NCBI GenBank assembly: GCA_023150345.1 | Contig: JAKLLB010000021.1 | Location: 1 to 49,030 of the forward strand | Reading direction: 5' to 3' | Origin: Aquabacterium sp. | GTDB taxonomy: Bacteria > Pseudomonadota > Gammaproteobacteria > Burkholderiales > Burkholderiaceae_C | Length of the DNA: 49,030 nt | Shown: positions 8,901 through 16,727 of the stretch, piece after piece | How positions within the stretch are numbered: the stretch's first letter is position 1 | How the letters are laid out: each line of letters opens with the position of its first letter | Made by a program: the position numbers and the translations under genes | The notes under the pieces: generated by a model | Told to the model about the DNA's origin: nothing | Seen by the model: the letters and a program-made list of their open reading frames with translations, nothing else | Database searches by the model: none

Positions 8901-9386
8901 TCAGCGAGTCTCGGTGGTGGCCACGTTCCAGCCGAACTTCACTGCACCGCCCAGGCCGCCCTTGTCGTCTTGCGGCTTGTACTCGAACTCGATGTCCTTG
9001 TAGCTCATGGATACCGACTCCATGATGCCGCCGCTGCTCCCGCCGGTGGGGGCGGTCGAGGTGATGAAAGCTTCCTTCATCGTGACCTTGAGGAAGTCCT
9101 TCTGGCCTTCGCCAGCCTTGCGCGCGGTGAGGACGACCGTCGCGAAGTGCTTGCCATTGGCGCAGGTCTTGGCCAGGACCGGCGAGGCTTTGTCGTAGAC
9201 GTGCACGAAGTTGAAGTCGCCGGGCGTGGCCTTGCCCTTGCCCGAGCCACCGCCCGACGTTCCGCCGATGTTGGCATTGCTCACGTTCCAACCCCAGGAC
9301 AGGACCTCGATCTCGCCCTTGTGGTCCTTGTGGGTTGCCTCGCCTTCGACGCCGTCGAACTTGATATGGGTGTCTATGTCAGCCAT
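8901..9386 (-). CDS. hcp: T6SS tube protein Hcp (second copy, 161 aa)
   Basis: This 161-aa Hcp-family protein has a classical Hcp start (MADIDTHIKFDGVEGEA), the HKGEIEVLSWGWNV strand, a glycine/serine/lysine-rich loop (GGTSGGGSGKGKATPGD, about residues 41-57), the FNFVHVYDKASPVLAKTC helix region and the DFLKVTMKEAFITS strand, ending with IEFEYKPQDDKG. It resembles the Hcp normally encoded beside tssC. A strong ribosome binding site (AGGAG, 9 bases before the ATG) precedes it, fitting high expression of a structural tube protein. Both Hcp proteins lie in one operon, so they may form mixed or alternative tubes. Confidence 0.95.
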   Translation of the reverse strand: MADIDTHIKFDGVEGEATHKDHKGEIEVLSWGWNVSNANIGGTSGGGSGKGKATPGDFNFVHVYDKASPVLAKTCANGKHFATVVLTARKAGEGQKDFLKVTMKEAFITSTAPTGGSSGGIMESVSMSYKDIEFEYKPQDDKGGLGGAVKFGWNVATTETR

Positions 9387-9464
9387 GGTGATTCACTCCT
9401 GAATGCGGGAAATGGGGGGATTGGATGCTGGTTATGGACGTTAGGAAAGAGCGCGTGGCGGTGC

Positions 9465-10961
9465 TCAGGCCTGCTTCTGGGATGGCAGCTTGGACACCAG
9501 CCGCAGCGACACGGTCAGCCCTTCGAGCTGATAGTGCGGCCGCAGGAAGAACTTGGAGCTGTAGTAGCCGGGGTTGCCGGGGATTTCTTCGACGATGACT
9601 TCGGCCGCTGCGAGCGGCTTCTGGGCCTTGGTGGCCTGCGACGAGTTGGCGGGGTCGCCGTCGACGTAGTTCATGATCCAGTTGTTGAGCCACTTCTCCA
9701 TGTCGGAGCGCTCCTTGAACGAGCCCACCTTGTCGCGCACGATGCACTTGAGATAGTGGGCAAAGCGGCAGCACGCGAACAGGTACGGCAGCCGTGCCGC
9801 CAGGTTGGCGTTGGCGGTTGCGTCCGGATCGTCGTACTCCTGGGGCTTTTGCAGCGACTGCGCGCCGATGAAGGCCGCGAAGTCGCTGTTCTTGCGATGC
9901 ACCAGCGGCATGAAGCCGTTCTTGGCGAGCTCGGCCTCGCGGCGGTCGCTGATCGCGATCTCGGTCGGGCACTTCATGTCCACGCCGCCGTCGTCGGTGG
10001 GGAAGGTGTGGGTGGGCAGGCCCTCGACCGCGCCGCCGGACTCGATGCCGCGGATGCAGCTGCCCCAGCCATACAGCTTGTACGAACGGTTGATGTTGAC
10101 CGCCATCGCGTAGGCCGCGTTGGTCCAGGTGTACTTGCTGTGGTCGCCCCCGCCGGTCTCTTCCTCGAAGTTGAACTCCTCGACCGGGTTGGTCTTGGCG
10201 CCGTAAGGCAGGCGCGACAGGAAGCGCGGCATCGCCAGGCCCAGGTAGCGCGCATCGTCGGACTCGCGCAGCGAGCGCCAGCCGGCGTATTCCGGCGTGG
10301 AGAAGATCTTGGTCAGGTCGCGCGGGTTGGCCAGTTCCTGCCACGAACCCATCTGCATCAGCGACGGGTTGGCTGCGGCGATGAATGGCGCGTGCGCCGC
10401 CGCACAGACCTTGCTCATTTCGCCGAGGAACTCGACATCCTGCGGGCTCTGGTCGAAGTAGTAGTCGCCGACCAGGCAGCCGAAGGGTTCGCCACCGAAC
10501 TGGCCGTACTCCTCTTCGTAGACCTTCTTGAACAGCGGGCTCTGGTCCCACGCCGTGCCCTTGAAGCGCTTGAGCGTCTTGGCCACGTCGTTCTTCGAGA
10601 TGTTCATCACGCGGATCTTGAGCATCTCGTCGGTTTCGGTGTTATTGACGAGATAGTGCAGGCCGCGCCAGGCGCTCTCGAGCTTCTGGAAGTCCTCGTG
10701 ATGCATGATCGTGTTGACCTGCTCGGACAGCTTGCGGTCGAGCTCGGAGATCATGGCCTCGATCGACAGCAGCACGTCGCTGCCGATCACGTTGGCGTTG
10801 ACCAGTGCCTGCTGCGCCAGGGTGAGGACGGCCTGCTCGACGGCGGACTTGGCCTCGTCGCTCTTGGGCTTGAACTCCTTGTTCAGCAGCGAGGCGAACT
10901 CGTTGCCCTCGAATGTCAGGCCCTGCAGGGCGGCTGCGGGGTTGGTGGATGCGTCGGCCAT
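9465..10961 (-). CDS. tssC: T6SS sheath protein TssC (large subunit)
   Basis: TssC (EvpB/VipB) is the large subunit of the contractile sheath and pairs with TssB. The 498-aa product has normal length and strongly conserved blocks: FQKLESAWRGLHYLVNNTE (about residues 90-109), LFKKVYEEEYGQFGGEPFG, the LVGDYYFDQSPQDVE block, then APFIAAANPSLM and the GWRSLRESDDARYLGLAMPR segment. The C-terminal core includes the RFAHYLKCIVRDK block followed by the WLNNWIMNYVDGDP stretch. It lies 62 bp after tssB. Confidence 0.98.
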   Translation of the reverse strand: MADASTNPAAALQGLTFEGNEFASLLNKEFKPKSDEAKSAVEQAVLTLAQQALVNANVIGSDVLLSIEAMISELDRKLSEQVNTIMHHEDFQKLESAWRGLHYLVNNTETDEMLKIRVMNISKNDVAKTLKRFKGTAWDQSPLFKKVYEEEYGQFGGEPFGCLVGDYYFDQSPQDVEFLGEMSKVCAAAHAPFIAAANPSLMQMGSWQELANPRDLTKIFSTPEYAGWRSLRESDDARYLGLAMPRFLSRLPYGAKTNPVEEFNFEEETGGGDHSKYTWTNAAYAMAVNINRSYKLYGWGSCIRGIESGGAVEGLPTHTFPTDDGGVDMKCPTEIAISDRREAELAKNGFMPLVHRKNSDFAAFIGAQSLQKPQEYDDPDATANANLAARLPYLFACCRFAHYLKCIVRDKVGSFKERSDMEKWLNNWIMNYVDGDPANSSQATKAQKPLAAAEVIVEEIPGNPGYYSSKFFLRPHYQLEGLTVSLRLVSKLPSQKQA

Positions 10962-11023
10962 GGTGTTGGGACTCCGGTGGGCGATGGGTTCAGGTGGGGT
11001 CGCGTTCGGCGGTTCGGGCGTTC

Positions 11024-11542
11024 TCAGCTGCCGGAGCCGTCGCCATCGCCTGGCTTGGCGCGGGCCTGGGCCAGCGACTTCAGCAGCGCCTCGTCCTTGA
11101 TCACCTTGGCGATGAGCTCCTCGGCGCCAGTCTTGCCGTCCATGTAGGTGATCAGGTTGGCCAGTTGCTGGCGAGCCTCGAGCAGCTGCTTGAGGCCGTC
11201 GACCTTGGCCGCCACCGCCGCCGGCGAGAAGTCATCCATGCTGTCGAACGTGATGTCGACGGCGATGTTGCCCTCCCCCGTCATCGTGTTGGGCACCTGG
11301 AAGGCCACACGAGGCTTCATCGACTTCATCCGCGCATCGAAGTTGTCGACGTCGATCTCCACGAACTTGCGCTCGGCCACCGCGGGCAACGGCTCGCTGG
11401 GCTTGCCCGACAGGTCGGACAGCACGCCCATCACGAACGGCAGCTGCACCTTCTTCTCGGCCCCGTAGAGCTCGACGTCATATTCGATCTGCACCCGCGG
11501 CGCGCGGTTGCGGGCGATGAACTTCTGACTGCTGGTGGCCAT
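11024..11542 (-). CDS. tssB: T6SS sheath protein TssB (small subunit)
   Basis: TssB (VipA/ImpB) is the small sheath subunit; its heterodimer with TssC forms the contractile sheath, and the ClpV contact lies on TssC. The 172-aa product starts at ATG 11542 (MATSSQKFIARNRAPRVQI) behind an AGGAG ribosome binding site; the frame is open 28 codons further but that extension has no conservation. Family blocks are ELYGAEKKVQLPFVMGVLSD, the KFVEIDVDNFDARMKSMKPR block, FDSMDDFSPAAVA and LLEARQQLANLITYMDGK. A glycine/serine/aspartate tail ends the protein. Confidence 0.97.
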   Translation of the reverse strand: MATSSQKFIARNRAPRVQIEYDVELYGAEKKVQLPFVMGVLSDLSGKPSEPLPAVAERKFVEIDVDNFDARMKSMKPRVAFQVPNTMTGEGNIAVDITFDSMDDFSPAAVAAKVDGLKQLLEARQQLANLITYMDGKTGAEELIAKVIKDEALLKSLAQARAKPGDGDGSGS

Positions 11543-11594
11543 GATGAAGCGCTCCTGTGTGAGTGTGTCGACGGGGACGTTGGGCTGCGGAGGA

Positions 11595-12605
11595 TCAGTT
11601 GTTGATGTCGGCGTCAGGCCCGGCAAGCATCTGGACCTGGCTCATGCCGTCGGGCGCCAGGTCGCGGATGATCTCGACGAAGCTCTTGGTCATCAGCCGC
11701 TGCGCACGCCGAATGAGCAGCGGCGCCGGATGGCTGGGTTCGTTGCGCTCGATCCATTCGCACACGCGATCGAGCATGCGCAGGGCGTCGTCGCGGCTGG
11801 CTATGGTGCCCGGGGCTGCAACAGCCGTGCGAGCGGATGCGCCGCCCGGGTGTTCGCCATCGGCCGGCGTCTCTGCCGCACCTTCGCCCGACGGGGCCAT
11901 GGCGTCGGTCAGGGCCCTGAACAGCCGCCGCAGGGGCGTGAGGTCGGGCGCCGTGCCGCCGCCCACCCGTTCGTCGAGCAGACGGGCGCAACCAGCCAGC
12001 GCGTCGGCAGCACCCTGCACGCACGCAACCAGTTGCGGCCGGGTGGCGCTCAGCTCCGACACCGCCTGCCGCACCGCAGCTTCGCTGGGCACCCGTTCTT
12101 CGCCCGCCGGCTCGGCGCGTCCCAGGCCCAGCTCGACATCGCGGACCGTGAGGCTGGCGCGGTCGGCCGACAGTGTGGCGGCGCGCAAGTCGCCCAGGCC
12201 GGCGTCCATTGCCAGCAGCGGGGCCAGCGCGTTCAGGCGCATCGTCGGGTCGTTGTTGTCGCTGGCATCGAGCTGCGGATGCAGGGTGTCCCAGTGGCGT
12301 TCGAGCAGGCCGCACACCAGTTGCAACGCCCGCGCGGCGCCTTCCAGGCCGTGCAGCCGGGCCTGGCAACGCACCATCCAGACGGCCACGCGAAGATCGC
12401 GGGTGCGCTGTGCAAGGCCGTCGGCCAACTCCTCGACCCGGCGCCAATCGGCTGGTTCGGCCGGGATCACCGTGTCCCCGAACTGCTGTTCGGGCTTGCC
12501 GGCACCGGCTTGTTCCAGGGCCAGGAAGTCCGGGTCGTACTCGAGGTCGCTGCCGCTGGGGGCAGAGTCGCCGAGGGGGGCGATGAGCGACTCGATGTCC
12601 TGCAT
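11595..12605 (-). CDS. tssA: T6SS cap/assembly protein TssA (ImpA family)
   Basis: TssA primes and coordinates polymerisation of tube and sheath on the baseplate. The 336-aa product begins MQDIESLIAPLGDSAPSG, the conserved ImpA-N opening, with the DLEYDPDF segment right after. The WRRVEELADGL and DLRVAVWMVRC blocks and HWDTLHPQLD follow. The C-terminal part contains a helix ending in EPSHPAPLLIRRAQRLM, then the SFVEIIRDLAPDG segment typical of the family. A start 7 codons upstream at 12626 is possible, but the 12605 ATG matches the family better. It is the first gene of the minus-strand operon. Confidence 0.93.
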   Translation of the reverse strand: MQDIESLIAPLGDSAPSGSDLEYDPDFLALEQAGAGKPEQQFGDTVIPAEPADWRRVEELADGLAQRTRDLRVAVWMVRCQARLHGLEGAARALQLVCGLLERHWDTLHPQLDASDNNDPTMRLNALAPLLAMDAGLGDLRAATLSADRASLTVRDVELGLGRAEPAGEERVPSEAAVRQAVSELSATRPQLVACVQGAADALAGCARLLDERVGGGTAPDLTPLRRLFRALTDAMAPSGEGAAETPADGEHPGGASARTAVAAPGTIASRDDALRMLDRVCEWIERNEPSHPAPLLIRRAQRLMTKSFVEIIRDLAPDGMSQVQMLAGPDADINN

Positions 12606-12813
12606 GGTGGCGTGGTTCCGTGGCATGCGGCCGTGGGCCGGCGTTGCGATGGAGCGGACTCTAGGAGCGCCGGCCTGAGCGCACAGTGGTCGAAAGTCAT
12701 CTCGCCCCGGCAGGCGGCGCCTCGGTTGTGCAGTCCTGGGCGGCGCGGCGTCACGGGGGCGTCACCGCCGCCTTGCAGACTCGGGTGTTCCCAACCGCGA
12801 CGGATCGCCTGAG
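12606..12813. promoter_or_regulatory. Divergent intergenic region upstream of tssA
   Basis: These 208 bases separate the T6SS operon (leftward) from the dikinase-like pair (rightward), so both promoters should lie here. I see no convincing sigma-54 (-24/-12) or canonical sigma-70 pair on either strand; only weak matches are present. The role is inferred from gene orientation. Confidence 0.45.
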
Positions 12814-14625
12814 ATGGACAAGCAAAGTGCCGTGGCCGGGCTCGGCGAGACGGCCCTGCTGCAGCCGGCGCGTGTGCGCCAGGCGCTCAAGGCCAACGAC
12901 CGACTCAAGGTCTATCTGGGCCTGCTGCAGGCGGCGGCCGCGCATGCCCGTGCGCCGGACCAGGCACCGCAGGATCTGAGCCCCGAGATCGCCGCGGCTG
13001 ACATCCAGCCGCGTGACGAGGCAGCCTGGCTGCGCGAGCTGCCGGCGCAGGCGTCGCGGCGTGGCGACATGCTGCAACTGCCGCAATGGCCGCGCCTGGC
13101 GGGCCACCTGGATGATGACCTGCACGCGCTGTCCTGTCCGGTGCTCGCCGACCTGGATGCCGACCCCGAGGTCGGCCAGCGCGTGGAGCGCTGGAGTCGT
13201 GTGCTGCGCGCCTGTGCGAGCGACGAGCTGCCGCTGGAGCAGGTGTCCCAGCTGTGCCACGGGCAGCGCCCGCGCGGCGACAGCCTGCATCTGCTGGTGA
13301 TGGACCTGCACAAGGGGCTGAATCGCCTGGCCGCGCGGCTGGCGCCCGAGAACATCGACGGCGCGCACGTCTGGCAGCTCGGATCCGATCCGGCCGACCG
13401 GGCCCGGGTGGCGGCCTTCATGCGCGGCGTGCGCCGCACACGCGCGCTCAAGCTGGACCACCCGGGTCTCGAGACCGCGGCGACCCGCGATGGCGACCGC
13501 CTCCTGATCCAGAACGACATCGGGACCAACGACGCCCACGTGCTCGTGATCCAGGTCTGCCAGGCCAGATTGGCGCTGACGTATTCCGACCTGCACCGCC
13601 AACGCTACGCCTTCATGCAGGCGATGCTGCAGGAACTGGGTGCCACCTGGACCGGCAACGACGACCGCGTGTCGCAGGAGCTCAACGGCGGCCGCCCGTA
13701 CCAGGTGGGCGTGGCCACCTACGACGCGCCCGACGACACCGCGCTGGAAGCCATGCTCGAGGGCATCGGCGCGCGCATCGTGTTCCTGATCGACTGGAAC
13801 CGGGCGCGCAAGCGGCTGCTGCCTTTCGTCGACCGCGACCGCGCGGTCCAGGTGCTGCGCGAGGCGGCGCGCCGCGAGGTGGGCCACATGGCGTGGCTGC
13901 GCGCCGGCGGCGAACGCCTGGTGTGGGGGGCCATGGCGGCCCAGGGCGAAGGCGTGTTCCGCCTGGGCGACCGACTCGATGACCTGCTCGGCGGCGACGA
14001 GGCCGCGGCACTGCTGGTGGACCTGCTGGCGCTGGCCAGCCAGGCGCACGCGCGCGGCCAGCCGGTGGCGCTGGTGGCCGACGAGGCCCGACTGCTGGTG
14101 GCGCGCAGGGTGATGGGCCGCCGCAGCGAGTTCGAACTGCTCGACGAACATGCCGCGCTGTGCCATGCACTGGCGCAGGCGCTGCGCGACGCGCTGGTGC
14201 ATGGGCTGGAGCGCGACCCGGCGGCGGCCGAAGCGCTGGCCGTGCGGGCCAAAGGACATCACCACGGCTGGGGTGGCGCCGTGCGCACGGCGCTGCAGGC
14301 GCTGGCCGATGCGGTGCTCACCGCCACCCAGGACCACGTCAAGGCACTGGCCGTGGCTGGCACGCTGGGTGATGCGAGCAGTGCCGCGGACCATGAGGAC
14401 TACCTCGACGCGAGCTGGCGCGTGTTGCAGGCTGAGCGGCGTTGCGACGAGCTGCTGCGATCGGCCCGCCGGGCGCTGGCGCGAGAAGTGAAGGACGCGG
14501 CCTCGCTGGCCCTGGGCAACGATCTGGCGGCGGCCATGGAGGAAGCCTCGGACGGGCTGCTGGCACTGGGCCATGGTCTGCGCGAGCACGCGCTCAAGCG
14601 TGCCGTGCCGTGGGGGCGGCCGTGA
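12814..14625 (+). CDS. Unrecognised 603-aa protein coupled to a dikinase-like gene
   Basis: I do not recognise a named family for the whole protein. It is a 603-aa soluble product with no signal peptide or membrane segment. The N-terminal third is helical. The middle holds a conserved-looking patch: DRLLIQNDIGTNDAHVLVIQ, YSDLHRQRYAFMQAML, a TYDAPDD stretch and IVFLIDWNRARKRLLPF (about residues 225-350). The C-terminal about 130 residues are purely helical and, by eye, recall PhoU/DUF47-type bundles (ERRCDELLRSARRALAREV). Its stop overlaps the GTG start of the dikinase-like gene, so the two are probably translated together and may act together. It could supply the acceptor or binding site that the dikinase-like partner lacks; that is inference. 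Confidence 0.85.
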   Translation: MDKQSAVAGLGETALLQPARVRQALKANDRLKVYLGLLQAAAAHARAPDQAPQDLSPEIAAADIQPRDEAAWLRELPAQASRRGDMLQLPQWPRLAGHLDDDLHALSCPVLADLDADPEVGQRVERWSRVLRACASDELPLEQVSQLCHGQRPRGDSLHLLVMDLHKGLNRLAARLAPENIDGAHVWQLGSDPADRARVAAFMRGVRRTRALKLDHPGLETAATRDGDRLLIQNDIGTNDAHVLVIQVCQARLALTYSDLHRQRYAFMQAMLQELGATWTGNDDRVSQELNGGRPYQVGVATYDAPDDTALEAMLEGIGARIVFLIDWNRARKRLLPFVDRDRAVQVLREAARREVGHMAWLRAGGERLVWGAMAAQGEGVFRLGDRLDDLLGGDEAAALLVDLLALASQAHARGQPVALVADEARLLVARRVMGRRSEFELLDEHAALCHALAQALRDALVHGLERDPAAAEALAVRAKGHHHGWGGAVRTALQALADAVLTATQDHVKALAVAGTLGDASSAADHEDYLDASWRVLQAERRCDELLRSARRALAREVKDAASLALGNDLAAAMEEASDGLLALGHGLREHALKRAVPWGRP

Positions 14626-16313
14626 CGGCCCGCGCGGCGGCGTTGCTGCGGCAGGCCGATGCCCGCATCGGCATCGCCGGTGGTGTCACCGAATCCCGCT
14701 CGACCGCCGCGGACCCGCCAGCGGGGCCCGCGGCGGTGCTGATCGGCTGCGGCGCGGCCGCCCCCAGCCCCGGCCCCGAAGCCATCGGCTTCAAGGCGCA
14801 CAACCTGGCGCGCATGGCGGCCATGGGTCTGCCCGTGCCCGAGGCGTTCGTGCTCGGCACGGCCTGGTGCCGCCGCGAGAGGGTGTTGCCGCGCACGGCC
14901 TGGCAGCCCGCCTTGCAGGCGCTGCAGGATGCCACCGGCCTGGCACTGGGCGACGCGCGCCGGCCGCTGCTGCTGGCGGTGCGCTCAGGCGCGCCGGTGT
15001 CCATGCCCGGGATGATGGACACCGTGCTGAACATCGGGCTGAGCGATGCCACCGTGTGCGGCCTGGTGCGGCGCACCGGCAATCCACGCCTGGCTTGGGA
15101 CGCCTACCGGCGCCTGGTGGCCGGCTATGGCGAAGTCGTGCTGGGCATCGAGCCAGGCGCCTTCGAAGCCGACCTCGCGGCCGTGGCGGCTGGCCGTGAC
15201 GAGCGAACGCTCGACTTCGCCGAACTGCGCGCGCTGACCCGCCGGCACCTGGATACCGTGGCCCGGCTGCACGACCAGCCATTCCCGCAGGATCCGTTGG
15301 TGCAGCTCGAGTGCGCCATGCGCGCCGTGTTCGCGTGGTGGTGGAGCCGGCGCGCCACCACCTGGCGAGCCCTCCAGGGGCTGTCCGACGACTTGGGCAC
15401 CGCTGTCACCGTGCAGCGCATGGTGTTCGGCAACGCGGGCGGCACCTCCGGTGCCGGCGTGGGTTTCACCCGGCATCCGGCCACCGGCGAGCCGCAGCCG
15501 TGGATCGACTTCCTGTTCAACGCGCAGGGCGAGGATGTGGTCGCCGGACGGCGCCAGGTGGCCGTGTCCGATGACCTGGCCCATGTGGCGCCGCACGCGT
15601 GGCAGGCGCTTGCCGACGCGGCCCAGGCGCTGGAGCGAACGCTGGGCGACATGCAGGACTTCGAATTCACGGTCGAGGAGGGGCGGCTGTACCTGCTCCA
15701 AACGCGCAATGGCCGCCGCACGCCGCTGGCAGCGGCGCGCATCGCGCTCGACTTGCACGAGGCCGGCATCATCGACCGCGCGCAAGCGATCGAACGCACC
15801 CACGGCCTGGGTGTCGAGCAGTTGTCGGTCAGCCGCATCGCCGGGGACGATGGCCGCATGCCCGAACCGCTGGCGCGGGCGCAGAGCGCGTGCACGGGAG
15901 TGGCCAGCGGTCGCATCGCGCTGGACGAAGCCGCCGCGCGGCGCATGGCCGAGTCGGGCGAGCCGGTGGTGCTGGTGCGCGCCGATGCCCAGACCGACGA
16001 CATCGCAGCCCTGGAACTGGCCAGCGGCCTGCTCACCGCGCGGGGCGCGCGCACCTCGCATGCCGCGGTGGTGGCACGCGAGCTGGGCAAGGTTTGCCTC
16101 GTGGGCTGCGAGGCACTGCAGATCGATCTGCCGGCGCGCCGACTGCAACTGGCAGGCCGTGCCTTTGCCGAGGGCGACACGCTCAGCCTCGACGGCAACG
16201 ACGGCGGCGTGTACGCCGGCCGCCTGGGCACCGTGGACGAGGTGCCCGACGCCCTGCTGGCGCGACTGGCCGCGCTGCGCGCGGCACAGGCCGGCGACCC
16301 GCACGCGCCATAG
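14622..16313 (+). CDS. Pyruvate phosphate dikinase-like protein without the PEP/pyruvate domain
   Basis: PPDK converts ATP, phosphate and pyruvate to AMP, PPi and PEP through a swivelling phosphohistidine domain. This 563-aa protein has the ATP-grasp half (LLLAVRSGAPVSMPGMMDTV at residues 117-136, TSGAGVGFTRHPATGE at 275-290, DMQDFEFTVEEGRLYLLQTR at 343-362) and the phosphohistidine swivel domain with TSHAAVVAR (His480), ending at SLDGNDGGVYAGRLG. It then stops: the C-terminal TIM barrel of about 340 residues that binds PEP/pyruvate in the usual 870-900-aa enzyme is absent. The glycine-rich GGKG motif is GFKA here. The GTG start at 14622 overlaps the preceding stop; an upstream in-frame ATG at 14442 would lie inside the previous gene. 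It may phosphorylate another acceptor. Confidence 0.88.
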   Translation: MTARAAALLRQADARIGIAGGVTESRSTAADPPAGPAAVLIGCGAAAPSPGPEAIGFKAHNLARMAAMGLPVPEAFVLGTAWCRRERVLPRTAWQPALQALQDATGLALGDARRPLLLAVRSGAPVSMPGMMDTVLNIGLSDATVCGLVRRTGNPRLAWDAYRRLVAGYGEVVLGIEPGAFEADLAAVAAGRDERTLDFAELRALTRRHLDTVARLHDQPFPQDPLVQLECAMRAVFAWWWSRRATTWRALQGLSDDLGTAVTVQRMVFGNAGGTSGAGVGFTRHPATGEPQPWIDFLFNAQGEDVVAGRRQVAVSDDLAHVAPHAWQALADAAQALERTLGDMQDFEFTVEEGRLYLLQTRNGRRTPLAAARIALDLHEAGIIDRAQAIERTHGLGVEQLSVSRIAGDDGRMPEPLARAQSACTGVASGRIALDEAAARRMAESGEPVVLVRADAQTDDIAALELASGLLTARGARTSHAAVVARELGKVCLVGCEALQIDLPARRLQLAGRAFAEGDTLSLDGNDGGVYAGRLGTVDEVPDALLARLAALRAAQAGDPHAP

Positions 16314-16403
16314 GTCGCGGCGCGCCGGGCCACGGCTTCAACATGCCGTCACACGCGCCGCGCACACTGGCTTTCGTCGACCACCGCAACCCGGAACACG
16401 TCC

Positions 16404-16697
16404 ATGCGTACCGACGAAGTCAAGCAGCGCATGCGCGCACTGCGCCAGTTCTATGTCTCGAGCGCCATGCTCGATGTGGCCGTGCTGGCGCTGTGCGCGC
16501 TGGCCTGGTTGCGGCTGGCGCCGGGCCCGGCGGGACTGGCGGTGCTGGCCGCCTTGCTGGTGCCGCTGACCTTGTGGCACCAGCGATGGGTGAACACGCG
16601 CATGCGCTGCCCGGCCTGCGATGGCCAGCTCCAGGAGTGGGACGGCTTCGAGTCGCGCGCCCGCACCTGCCGACACTGCGGCATCGCGCTGCGCTGA
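16404..16697 (+). CDS. Small membrane protein with C-terminal zinc ribbon
   Basis: A 97-aa protein with a short basic start (MRTDEVKQRMRALRQFY), two hydrophobic segments (about residues 20-36 and 42-58) and a C-terminal cysteine pair-pair motif, CPAC about 21 residues before CRHC, which looks like a zinc ribbon facing the cytoplasm. No named family is recognised. The gene lies 90 bp after the dikinase-like gene and is convergent with the histidine kinase gene 30 bp away. Confidence 0.75.
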   Translation: MRTDEVKQRMRALRQFYVSSAMLDVAVLALCALAWLRLAPGPAGLAVLAALLVPLTLWHQRWVNTRMRCPACDGQLQEWDGFESRARTCRHCGIALR

Positions 16698-16727
16698 CCC
16701 GGTCGTTGCTGCGGGCAGCCGCAGCGG

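Noticed and set aside
12606-12813. Sigma-54 promoter before tssA
   Set aside because: Many T6SS operons have one, but no -24/-12 pair with correct spacing was found on either strand.
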